A stretch of 64,000 nt of DNA from Limisalsivibrio acetivorans. GTDB taxonomy: Bacteria; Chrysiogenota; Deferribacteres; Deferribacterales; Geovibrionaceae. The stretch spans positions 115,987 through 179,986 of the forward strand of contig NZ_ATWF01000001.1 of NCBI RefSeq assembly GCF_000421105.1, written 5' to 3'. Shown here one piece after another: positions 24,388 to 31,749 of the stretch. Positions within the stretch are counted from its first letter, which is position 1. Each line of letters opens with the position of its first letter. Made by a program: the position numbers and the translations under genes. The notes beneath the pieces were generated by a model. It saw only the letters and a program-made list of their open reading frames with translations, had not been told where the DNA came from and searched no databases.

Positions 24388-24660
24388 TTAAGATAGTTTA
24401 GATTTATCCACCGTCTGATCCAGGGCGTCATTAACTTTGCCGTTTATATCCGCCAGGAGCTTTTCCAGTGTTTTAAGCCGGTATCGGTGGTAGTTGGTTT
24501 CTGATTCGGGCAGTTCTTCGGTGCTCAGCTTATTGTAGGTGTTTTCGATCTCCTGAACTATGAGGTTCAGGTCCTCAAGGCCGCTTTTGAGGAGCATAAT
24601 CTTGTTAAGCTCTTCTTCGGAGAGGTGCATAAAAATGTCAGTGCTGGTATCCTTGGCCAT
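24388..24660 (-). CDS. Small helical protein, unknown function
   Basis: A 90-residue hydrophilic, all-helical protein with two coiled-coil-like stretches (about 11-40 and 50-85). I do not recognise it. The start at 24660 overlaps the end of the zinc-ribbon gene by 23 bases, behind a GGAGAG site; longer readings upstream run through that gene. Position between tsaE and valS in a tight operon supports it being a real gene. Confidence 0.6.
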   Translation of the reverse strand: MAKDTSTDIFMHLSEEELNKIMLLKSGLEDLNLIVQEIENTYNKLSTEELPESETNYHRYRLKTLEKLLADINGKVNDALDQTVDKSKLS

Positions 24661-24862
24661 AATCATCACTCTCCATAATGTCGTCCTCGTCCATAGCCTC
24701 CCACTCAAGCTCCCCTTCGGGGACTATGCGGTCGAAAATCTCGCCGCAGAACTGGCACTCGTAGTGGTATATGGTCCAGATAACGTTGTCTATGGCAACC
24801 TCTGTGGGCTGCAGTTCCTCGAGCCTTGTTTCACTGCAGTAGGGGCAGTATTTGGGTGTCAT
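24638..24862 (-). CDS. Small zinc-ribbon protein
   Basis: A 74-residue acidic protein with two Cys-x2-Cys knuckles, CPYC (6-9) and CQFC (36-39), likely binding one zinc ion, followed by an acidic tail with a methionine/aspartate cluster. The biological role is unknown. The ATG follows the tsaE stop directly, so translation is coupled. Confidence 0.65.
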   Translation of the reverse strand: MTPKYCPYCSETRLEELQPTEVAIDNVIWTIYHYECQFCGEIFDRIVPEGELEWEAMDEDDIMESDDYGQGYQH

Positions 24863-25309
24863 TCAATCCTCTTCTATGACAAATTCCCGAACGTTTCCGC
24901 CGGGGTTTTTAATGCTTATTCTTATATAGTCCTCAAGCTCATCCTCAAGGGGGAACTTCTCCGCCCATTCGATGAATCTTGTACCTTCCTCTTCGATGCT
25001 CTCGTAGAAGCCGATGGTTTCAAGCTCTTCGGGGTGTTCGAGGCGGTAGAGATCGTAGTGTAGCACGGTGTGCTCCTCTCCGCCGTATCTCTGGAGCAGG
25101 GTAAACGTTGGGCTTGAGCTGTCCGAACCGCATCCGGTTTTTGCGGCGAAGGCCTTAACAAAGGTTGTTTTACCTGCACCCAGCCCGCCGTTGAGGAAAA
25201 CGGTTCTCCCCTTGAGCTTATCTATCAGTTTTGCGGCAAGTTCCGCCGTTTCTTCGGGTGATTCAGTCCTGAAAGTCGAGTTCGCTGAAAGCGGCCCAGA
25301 GGTTGTCAA
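24863..25309 (-). CDS. tsaE: tRNA threonylcarbamoyladenosine biosynthesis ATPase TsaE
   Basis: The ATPase that works with TsaD and TsaB to make t6A37 in tRNAs; 148 residues. Walker A is GGLGAGKTT (about 41-49), the SPTFTLLQRY segment and HYDLYRL follow, and FIEWAEKF is the usual C-terminal motif. No ATG lies near the expected start; the TTG at 25309 has a strong AGGAG 7 bases upstream and makes a 47-base overlap with nnr. TsaD and TsaB are not in the window. Confidence 0.93.
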   Translation of the reverse strand: MTTSGPLSANSTFRTESPEETAELAAKLIDKLKGRTVFLNGGLGAGKTTFVKAFAAKTGCGSDSSSPTFTLLQRYGGEEHTVLHYDLYRLEHPEELETIGFYESIEEEGTRFIEWAEKFPLEDELEDYIRISIKNPGGNVREFVIEED

Positions 25310-26777
25310 CTATGTCTCCTGTGAGTATGTGGTTCTCCCTTGTTTCCTCGGCGAGTATCTCCGCCGTTCGCCCCATCGCCCAGCAACCGAGCTTTGCGGC
25401 ATCCTCTGGGCTGAAGCCCTGTGCGAGGAGTCCGGTTATTATCCCAGCGAGGCAGTCTCCGCTACCCCCTTTGGCGAGGGCGGGGCTTCCCGTACTGTTC
25501 ACAAAAACACGGCCGTCGGGAAGGGCTATCAAGGTGTCTGCACTCTTGAGAACAAGGGTAACCCCCTTCTCAACAGCAAACTTTCCAGCAAGCTCAAGCC
25601 TGTTCTCGAGTACCTCTTCGTTGCTGAGGCCGGTGAGCTTTGCGAATTCGCCGATGTGGGGTGTCAATATAGCCCGGAATCGTAACTTTTCAAGGGTCTG
25701 GCTGTCAAGGTGCCAGAGTCCGTCCGCATCTATTACTATCTGCTGTTTTGTACTGAATATCATCGCCTTGAGGAAGTCACCTATGGATTTTTCCCTTCCT
25801 ATGCCGGGTCCGGCGGCGATTACGGTTTTATCCCCTGCAGTGGAGATGGCATCGTCGAAGTGCTTAATATCGAAATAGTCTGTATCCCCCACGGGATGGC
25901 TCATTATCTCGGGTGCGAGGTTGTCCAGAATGCCGTTGAGCTTGCCGGGTAGCATGCAGGTTGTGAGACCGGCCCCTGTCCTTGCGCAGGCGAGGGAGGC
26001 TATAACAGCGGCTCCTGATTTTCCGGTTGAGCCCCCCATTATGAGGGCGTGTCCGTAGCTCCCCTTGTGTGCATCCGGTTCCCTCGGGGGGAAAAGAGGG
26101 AGGTTGAAGGGGGATATGAGGAATGTGGAGCATTCGGTTTTGTCCACAGCAAAGTCGGGGATGGATATGTCGGTAATAACCGTCTCGCCGCAGTATTTCT
26201 TTGCGGGAAACATGCAGTGGGGGATCTTCGGGCGGCAGAAGGTAACCGTGGCATCTGCCTTAATTACAGTACCCGGAACCTGATGGCTGGAGCCGTATAG
26301 GCCGCTCGGGATATCTATGCTGATAACGAAGGCGGGTGAGATGTTCACCGCTTCGATAATATCTGTGTAACGCCCCTCCGCCGGACGGGACAGACCTGTG
26401 CCGAAGATGGCATCGAAGACTACATCGTATACGGGGAAGGAGGGCTCCTCATCTATTTCGTATATCCTTGCAGGGTACTTTGTAAGGATGTCGTAGTTCA
26501 GCTTCGCATCCCCTTTGAGCTTTTCGGGGTTTGAGGCGAGGAATATATCCGTATCGAAGCCTGCGTTTATAAGGAGACGGGCGAGGGCGAGGCCATCGCC
26601 GCCGTTGTTTCCGCCGCCGCAGACAACAGCTATACTGTCCTTATCTATATCGAGTGATTCGAAGAACTCGTATACGCTTCTCGCCGCATTCTCCATGAGA
26701 ACCGCAGAGGGTATGCCGATCTCCTCGATGGTGTATCTGTCCGCTTCACCCATCTGGGCCGAGCTGAGTATTTCCAT
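25263..26777 (-). CDS. nnr: Bifunctional NAD(P)H-hydrate epimerase/dehydratase
   Basis: Repairs damaged (hydrated) NADH and NADPH. The N-terminal YjeF_N epimerase domain (about 1-215) has the VVCGGGNNGGDGLALARLL nucleotide site and FDAIFGTGLSR. The C-terminal ADP-dependent dehydratase (about 220-500) has GSYGHALIMGGS, AARTGAGL-like ACARTGAGL and the catalytic GSGDCLAGIITGLLAQG. The fused form (504 residues) is the usual bacterial arrangement. Only 2 bases separate it from the Trm112-like gene and it overlaps tsaE. Confidence 0.95.
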   Translation of the reverse strand: MEILSSAQMGEADRYTIEEIGIPSAVLMENAARSVYEFFESLDIDKDSIAVVCGGGNNGGDGLALARLLINAGFDTDIFLASNPEKLKGDAKLNYDILTKYPARIYEIDEEPSFPVYDVVFDAIFGTGLSRPAEGRYTDIIEAVNISPAFVISIDIPSGLYGSSHQVPGTVIKADATVTFCRPKIPHCMFPAKKYCGETVITDISIPDFAVDKTECSTFLISPFNLPLFPPREPDAHKGSYGHALIMGGSTGKSGAAVIASLACARTGAGLTTCMLPGKLNGILDNLAPEIMSHPVGDTDYFDIKHFDDAISTAGDKTVIAAGPGIGREKSIGDFLKAMIFSTKQQIVIDADGLWHLDSQTLEKLRFRAILTPHIGEFAKLTGLSNEEVLENRLELAGKFAVEKGVTLVLKSADTLIALPDGRVFVNSTGSPALAKGGSGDCLAGIITGLLAQGFSPEDAAKLGCWAMGRTAEILAEETRENHILTGDIVDNLWAAFSELDFQD

Positions 26778-26779
26778 AA

Positions 26780-26965
26780 TCAGTACCCGCTTGTGTCCTC
26801 TACCTTCTCAGCCTCGTCGATGAGCATAACGGGGATATCCTCCCTTATCTCATAGAGCAGGCTGCACTTGTCGCAGACGATGTATTTACCGTCGCCGGAC
26901 TCTCTAACCCCTTCTTTACACTTGGGGCAGGCAAGAACTTCCATAAGCTCGGAACTTAGAGCCAT
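26780..26965 (-). CDS. Trm112/YcaR-family zinc protein
   Basis: A 61-residue Trm112-like protein: LMEVLACPKCK near the start and CDKCSLLYEIREDIPVML later, with two Cys-x2-Cys pairs. In other organisms such proteins activate or stabilise methyltransferases; here the partner is not evident. I prefer the ATG at 26965, 5 bases after GGAGGA; a longer reading adds 15 residues with no family match. It appears to be the first gene of an 11-gene minus-strand operon ending with rsmI. Confidence 0.82.
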   Translation of the reverse strand: MALSSELMEVLACPKCKEGVRESGDGKYIVCDKCSLLYEIREDIPVMLIDEAEKVEDTSGY

Positions 26966-26991
26966 TGTCTCCTCCGATTTTAAATTTACAC

Positions 26992-27020
26992 AATCTAGAA
27001 TATTCTTCATAATATTACAA
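26992..27020 (-). promoter_or_regulatory. Promoter of the Trm112-to-rsmI operon
   Basis: On the minus strand TTGTAA (27020-27015), a 17-base spacer and TAGATT (26997-26992), each matching 4 of 6 consensus positions, about 27 bases before the Trm112-like ATG. Confidence 0.4.
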
Positions 27021-27055
27021 CCTTAAAGAAAATGCCCACAAAATCGGGAGAAAAT

Positions 27056-27946
27056 ATGATCTATAGAAGCCTGAACAGCTATCTCAGGGAACGTTTCGGG
27101 GAGAAAACATGGAAGATTCCGGTGGAGGCCGGCTTTACATGCCCGAACCGTGACGGAACCTCCGGCACAGGGGGATGTATATACTGCAGTAACGAGAGCT
27201 TCTCCGGTGCCGAAGAGGGGGGGATAGCAGAACAGGTGCGCTCCCGCATCGAAAAACTCGAAAAGAAGGGTATAAACAGCTTCATCGTATACTTCCAGTC
27301 CTATTCGAATACCTACGGCGATCTGGAGACGGTGAGGAGCAGGATAGAGGAATCCCTCATAGATGAACGGATAAATGCAATCCACATAGGCACACGACCC
27401 GATGTGGTATCGGATGAGATCCTTGACTATCTGGCGGAGCTTGATAAACGCTATGAGGTTGTTCTTGAGCTTGGTCTGCAGTCCGGCAATGATAGAACTC
27501 TGGAATGGATGAACAGGGGGCATGGCGTGCGTGAGTTTATTGATACCGTTGAAAGATGCCGTGAACGAGGTATTGGAACGTGTGCTCATTTGATCCTTGG
27601 GCTTCCTGGTGATACAATTGCAGATATGAGAGAGAGTGCTAGGCTTGTTTCGGATATGGGGGTGCATTCGGTTAAGTTTCACCACCTCCATGTCGTTAAG
27701 GGAACGCCCCTGGCGAAGCTTTACGCTGAAGGCGGGCTTAAGCTCAGCACACCGGAGGAGTATGCGGAGATGCTTTTGGAATGTCTGGCGGAGCTTCATT
27801 CCGATATCGTTGTCTCCCGGCTTATGGGGGATGCCGCCGGCGATACGCTTATTGCGCCCGTCTGGGATATATCAAAGAACGATTTTATACAGCTCCTTGA
27901 ACGCTTAAGCCGTGATAAGGGGTTGGTTCAGGGGAGCCGATGCTGA
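27056..27946 (+). CDS. Radical SAM protein of the YhcC/TIGR01212 family
   Basis: A radical S-adenosylmethionine enzyme of about 296 residues whose substrate is unknown. The iron-sulfur cysteines are C29, C41 and C44 in the family pattern TCPNRDGT...GGCIYC, with the longer spacing typical of this family. YFQSYSNTYG and LELGLQSGNDRTLEWMNRGH are further signatures. The ATG at 27056 follows GGGAGA; an ATG 24 bases upstream is less likely. It overlaps the cardiolipin synthase gene by 7 bases. Confidence 0.9.
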   Translation: MIYRSLNSYLRERFGEKTWKIPVEAGFTCPNRDGTSGTGGCIYCSNESFSGAEEGGIAEQVRSRIEKLEKKGINSFIVYFQSYSNTYGDLETVRSRIEESLIDERINAIHIGTRPDVVSDEILDYLAELDKRYEVVLELGLQSGNDRTLEWMNRGHGVREFIDTVERCRERGIGTCAHLILGLPGDTIADMRESARLVSDMGVHSVKFHHLHVVKGTPLAKLYAEGGLKLSTPEEYAEMLLECLAELHSDIVVSRLMGDAAGDTLIAPVWDISKNDFIQLLERLSRDKGLVQGSRC

Positions 27947-29346
27947 CAATCTTCAACATAGTCTTCCAGCATCTCGGGGAGATTATATCCATTATCCTTG
28001 TTCTTGTTATCCTGTCCGGCCGGAAGGAGGCCAGGGCCAACTTCGCCTGGCTTATGGCCGTTATTCTATTTCCCTTTGTGGGAGCCTTTCTGTATATTCT
28101 GTTCGGAAACCCACGCCTGCGTCGTATGGTGGACGAGAAGTTCAGTGAGTACAAGACCCTTGAAGTCGAGCAGTTCTACAGCCACAGCGAAGAGTTTGAT
28201 AAAAGCGGATTGGGAGAGGCTGTGGAGCGTGTTACAGGGATACCCCCCCAGCTCTGCTGCAATCTGGAGCTTATCCCGGACGGCGGGGAGAAGTATGTTC
28301 GCCTGGCAGAGAGTATAAAGAAAGCACGAAAGTACATCGTTATCGAGTACTATGTATTTAAAAATGATGAAACCGGCAGGTATTTCTCAAACCTTCTCAT
28401 AAGAAAAGCGGAGGAGGGGGTTAAGGTATACCTGCTTATAGACGGTCTGGGCTCCTTCTTCTTCACATTCTCCAAGGTCTATAGAAGGTTGAAAGAGAGT
28501 AAAGCTAACGTTACCGTGTTCCATCCACCCCTCGGGCTTAAGACGATATCCCGTGTAAACTTTCGCAACCACAGAAAGATAGCAGTTATTGACGGTTCTA
28601 TATGCTACACAGGGGGGATGAACATAGGCAAGGAGTATTCCGGCGACAGTGACGGAAGCAGGAAGTGGTACGATGCCCACCTCAGCTTCTCCGGCGATGC
28701 AGTGCGCTCCATGGAGGAGCTTTTCGCCGAGGACTGGCTATTTGCCTCGGGTGAGGATATAACGGATATATTCACACACGAGGAACAGGAGGGGGGAGAA
28801 ACCGCCCTGCAGATAATACCCTCCGGCCCGCATCTCGCCAAGCATCATATATATAACACAATCTTTACCACCCTTAACCGTGCCAAGGATTCTGTGGTTA
28901 TCGTAACCCCGTATCTCGTTCCAGACCAGCCTGTTATGGAGACTCTTAAGAATATCAGTGCCCTCGGGATAAAGGTTAAGGTAATTCTGCCGGGTAAGAA
29001 TAATCAGCCTATAGCCGCTGCCGCAGGACGTTCATACTATGAGGAGCTTCTGGAGAATGGTGTTGAGATATACGAGACAAAGGGGATGATGCTCCACGCC
29101 AAGATCGTTGTTGTGGACGGCTATTTTGTTATTATGGGTTCTGCCAACATGGACGGCAGGAGCTTCCGTATTAACTTCGAGCTTAATATTGCGGCATATT
29201 CGGGGGATTTTGCCAATGAGACGGATAAGCTCATCCGCTTCTACCTTGAGAATTCGGACAAGCTTGATTACGGCGATGTCAAAAACCGCCCCTTTGCCAT
29301 TAAGATTTTCGAGGGGATGTGCAGGACTCTGGGCCCCGTTCTTTAG
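27940..29346 (+). CDS. cls: Cardiolipin synthase
   Basis: A phospholipase D-superfamily membrane enzyme that joins phosphatidylglycerols; 468 residues. Two N-terminal membrane helices (about 5-23 and 35-55) are followed by two HKD active sites: HRKIAVIDG (about 212) and HAKIVVVDG (about 388), each with the downstream G-G/S-x-N motif (YTGGMN, IMGSANMD). Spacing matches ClsA-type synthases. Its stop shares TTAG with the convergent EAL gene fragment. Confidence 0.95.
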   Translation: MLTIFNIVFQHLGEIISIILVLVILSGRKEARANFAWLMAVILFPFVGAFLYILFGNPRLRRMVDEKFSEYKTLEVEQFYSHSEEFDKSGLGEAVERVTGIPPQLCCNLELIPDGGEKYVRLAESIKKARKYIVIEYYVFKNDETGRYFSNLLIRKAEEGVKVYLLIDGLGSFFFTFSKVYRRLKESKANVTVFHPPLGLKTISRVNFRNHRKIAVIDGSICYTGGMNIGKEYSGDSDGSRKWYDAHLSFSGDAVRSMEELFAEDWLFASGEDITDIFTHEEQEGGETALQIIPSGPHLAKHHIYNTIFTTLNRAKDSVVIVTPYLVPDQPVMETLKNISALGIKVKVILPGKNNQPIAAAAGRSYYEELLENGVEIYETKGMMLHAKIVVVDGYFVIMGSANMDGRSFRINFELNIAAYSGDFANETDKLIRFYLENSDKLDYGDVKNRPFAIKIFEGMCRTLGPVL

Positions 29347-30362
29347 ATATTCCTGAGCTTCTTATCGATGAAGTCCACGCAGAGGATGTACGTTCCCGTG
29401 GAGGTCTGAAGCCTCTGGGATAGGGTGCGGCAGAGGTATCCTGTGGCGAGGGATATGTAGGGGTCGGTGTAGAAGCGGTCAATGTTAAGGTGATTCACGT
29501 AGTAGTAATAGTCCTTCAGCGAATGATCAGCACTGTTGTCTGCCGGCTTGAAGATAAGCCGCTGTTCCTTCATATCGCAGACTGTTCTGTTGCACACCGT
29601 CGGCCCGAGCTGTATCCCGCGGCTGTCCAGCAGGTATATGCACTCCACCTCGTTCAGCTCGCAGGCGATCCTCTCCAGATGGGTAAAATAATCACCAACG
29701 TGCATGCCGGAAAGGTTGTCCACGATGAAGTTCATAGTCTCCTCGTGCTTGCTCTGCTGGGACTGGTTGTGGTTGATTGTATTTATTATATGGTGCTTAA
29801 CCTTGTGGGATATGAAATGGAGCTTGTTGACACATTTCTCTTCAACCTCTTCGGTGAAGGGTTGGGGTGTGGCGAAATAGTAGCCTTGGAAGAGATCTAT
29901 GCCTAGCTCATAGCATTTAAGCACGTCCTCCTCGTTTTCCAGTCCCTCCGCCAGTGTCAGGGAGCCTATCTTTTTGGCGAGGTCTATGATCGACTGGATG
30001 ATGCTCTGCTGGTAATAATCGTTACTGACGTTATCAACAAGGTAGCGGTCGATTTTTATGATATCCGGCTTGGCCAGAACAATACGGTTCAGGTTTGAAT
30101 GGAGTGCGCCGAAATCATCAAGAACCACAAAGAATCCAGTTGCTTTGTAGCTTTCGATAATCTCTGTGAGGTTCTCATTGTTCTCGATCCTCGATTCAAC
30201 AATCTCAACGGCAATGGAACGAAAATCCAGCCCCTCCTCCTCGGCGAAATGCTTCGTCCAGTATTTGCTTATCCCTCTGTTGCCGTCAAGGATGGATGCA
30301 TCGAGGTTAACGAACAGAACCACATCCTTTACGTTTTTAAGCTTTTTGAAATTTCTGATGGC
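29343..30362 (-). pseudogene. C-terminal part of a disrupted EAL + YkuI_C-like gene
   Basis: The downstream 338 codons of a gene split by the IS30 element. They carry most of the EAL phosphodiesterase domain (FVNLDAS, AVEIVES, DDFGALHSN, IIKIDR and AEGLENEED) and an intact C-terminal sensor-like domain with DHSLKDYYYYVN and FYTDPYISLATG, as in the EAL-associated YkuI_C domain. The catalytic EAL glutamate itself is in the other fragment, so this piece alone cannot hydrolyse cyclic di-GMP normally. A TTG inside the IS (30386) could start translation. Removing the IS and one 3-bp repeat rejoins the frame to about 414 residues, matching its 418-residue neighbour. Confidence 0.9.
30360..30362. repeat. 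Target-site duplication, left copy (GGC)
   Basis: GGC before the left IS end matches GGC at 31436-31438 after the right end. On the gene strand it is the GCC alanine codon at which the disrupted frame resumes. Confidence 0.8.
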
Positions 30363-30387
30363 CCTGGATTCAATAATTAAGTGCAAC
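30363..30387 (+). repeat. IS30 left inverted repeat
   Basis: 25 bases beginning CCTGGATTCAA and ending AAGTGCAAC. Matches the right end in reverse complement at 20 positions; the differences are at positions 5, 12, 13, 15 and 16. Confidence 0.85.
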
Positions 30388-30396
30388 TTTTAAGTA

Positions 30397-30443
30397 GTGG
30401 TCAAAAGAGGTCAGGTGCGTTAGCATCGTAGCTCTTTAACCAC
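30397..30443 (+). promoter_or_regulatory. Hairpin in the transposase leader
   Basis: AAAGAG (30404-30409) pairs with CTCTTT (30432-30437) and GTGG (30397-30400) with CCAC (30440-30443), just before the AAAGGAG ribosome site. Such leaders in other insertion sequences limit transposase made from read-through transcripts; that role is inferred here. Confidence 0.35.
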
Positions 30444-30462
30444 CACGTCAAAGGAGCACCGA

Positions 30463-31428
30463 ATGAAGAACTATACACACCTGACCCGTGAACAAAGGTA
30501 CCAGATTTATGTGCTGAGGAAAACCGGACATTCTCAGACGGACATAGCTGATTTGCTTAAAGTACATAAATCTACCATCAGCCGAGAGTTACGCAGAAAC
30601 ACAGGAGGTCGTGGTTATCGCCCAAAGCAAGCTCATCGCAAAGCTATTGAACGAAGAATGGACAAGGTCCCAAGACGGATTGCACAAACTGAATGGTATT
30701 TTGTTGAACGTCTTCTGCTTGAAGACTGGAGCCCTGAGCAGGTGAGCAATTGGCTAAATCAAAATTATGGAATAAACGTAAGTCATGAGCGTATCTACCA
30801 GCACATTCTTGAAGATAAAAGTCATGGTGGAACACTTTATACTCACCTGCGTTGCCGAAGAAAACGCAGGAAGCGATATGGTGTTTATGAACGCAGAGGA
30901 GAGATACATGGCAAGTTAAGCATTGAGCAGCGTCCAAGTATTGTAGAAGAGAAAGCGAGATTCGGAGACTGGGAAGTGGATACAGTTATAGGAAAAGGGA
31001 ACAAGCAGGCGATTGTTTCTCTTATTGAGCGGAAGTCTTATCTGACACTTATACGCAAGGTAGAAAGAAAGACTGCTGTACTGGTGACAAAAGCGGTTAT
31101 AGAAATGTTGAAACCGATATCACACCTAGTCCATACAATCACTTCCGATAACGGGAAAGAGTTTGCAGGACATGCCGAAATATCTGAGATACTAGGGGCT
31201 GAATTCTACTTTGCTCATCCATATGCTTCGTGGGAACGCGGAATAAACGAAAATACAAACGGACTCATTAGGCAGTATGTACCAAAGAGTAGGATGCTTG
31301 AAAGTGTTGATGATATAGAGATTCAGAATATTATGCAGAAACTAAACAACAGACCAAGAAAAGCAACTGGATATAAAACTCCTAACCAGATACTATTCTC
31401 TATAGACCCCGTTGCACTTGCTAGTTGA
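30463..31428 (+). CDS. IS30-family transposase
   Basis: A 321-residue DDE transposase. The N-terminal helix-turn-helix is LTREQRYQIYVLRKTGHSQTDIADLLKVHKSTISRELRRN. The catalytic domain has FGDWEVDTVIG (first D), TITSDNGKEFAGH (second D) and YASWERGINENTNGLIRQY (E), all intact, so the element may be active. A good AAAGGAG site lies before the ATG. The stop codon lies inside the right inverted repeat. Codon use is more A/T-rich than in the neighbours, as expected for mobile DNA. Confidence 0.96.
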   Translation: MKNYTHLTREQRYQIYVLRKTGHSQTDIADLLKVHKSTISRELRRNTGGRGYRPKQAHRKAIERRMDKVPRRIAQTEWYFVERLLLEDWSPEQVSNWLNQNYGINVSHERIYQHILEDKSHGGTLYTHLRCRRKRRKRYGVYERRGEIHGKLSIEQRPSIVEEKARFGDWEVDTVIGKGNKQAIVSLIERKSYLTLIRKVERKTAVLVTKAVIEMLKPISHLVHTITSDNGKEFAGHAEISEILGAEFYFAHPYASWERGINENTNGLIRQYVPKSRMLESVDDIEIQNIMQKLNNRPRKATGYKTPNQILFSIDPVALAS

Positions 31429-31435
31429 ATTCAGG
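31411..31435 (-). repeat. IS30 right inverted repeat
   Basis: 25 bases whose reverse complement begins CCTGAATTCAA and ends AAGTGCAAC. It contains the transposase stop codon, and it also supplies the early stop of the upstream EAL fragment. Confidence 0.85.
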
Positions 31436-31663
31436 GGCTGTTTTACGGCAGAGTCGGTCCAGTTTGGTGTCATTGCCGGTTTCCTTAGCCCGGGAGAACA
31501 GGCGAAAAGGGGGGATGATCTCGTCATTCTCACGGCAGTAGCCGCGGCTGAGTGCTTCAAGACCCACGATCCTCTTCTTCTTGAGGCATACAATCGGCTG
31601 AAAATCGGTGATTATATCCTCGTTTTCAATGATCCTGTCAATCTGGAAATCGTTATTATCCAT
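31436..31663 (-). pseudogene. N-terminal part of the disrupted EAL + YkuI_C-like gene
   Basis: The first 76 codons of the interrupted gene, with FQPIV and the EAL motif itself (GLEALSRG, E36), ending at LDRLCRKTA. Translation then continues four residues into the IS and stops. The next residues of the ancestral gene are found at 30359 on the far side of the element. The ATG follows AAGGA. A fragment this short would not fold as a phosphodiesterase. Confidence 0.9.
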
Positions 31664-31749
31664 TAATCCTTAACCTTCATCGATGGCTAACTTAGCCTCT
31701 AGATGATAGAAAGTAAAGCTGAAAAACACAGTGTGAAAACTGCTCATGT

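Larger units (their letters stand above)
30363..31435 (+). mobile_element. Complete IS30-family insertion sequence, 1073 bp
   Basis: The element is bounded by 25-base imperfect inverted repeats (20 of 25 identical) starting CCTG and ending in AAGTGCAAC, at 30363-30387 and 31411-31435, with a 3-base duplicated target GGC on each side. It contains one transposase gene. Size, single DDE transposase and 2-3 bp target duplication fit the IS30 family. The ends were fixed by requiring that excision restore the interrupted gene, which it does exactly. Confidence 0.92.

Noticed and set aside
30358-30386. An outward promoter made by the IS end (TTGCAC as -35) driving the EAL fragment
   Set aside because: At 17 bases from TTGCAC the -10 position reads GGCCAT, which is not a promoter element; the right end is equally poor.
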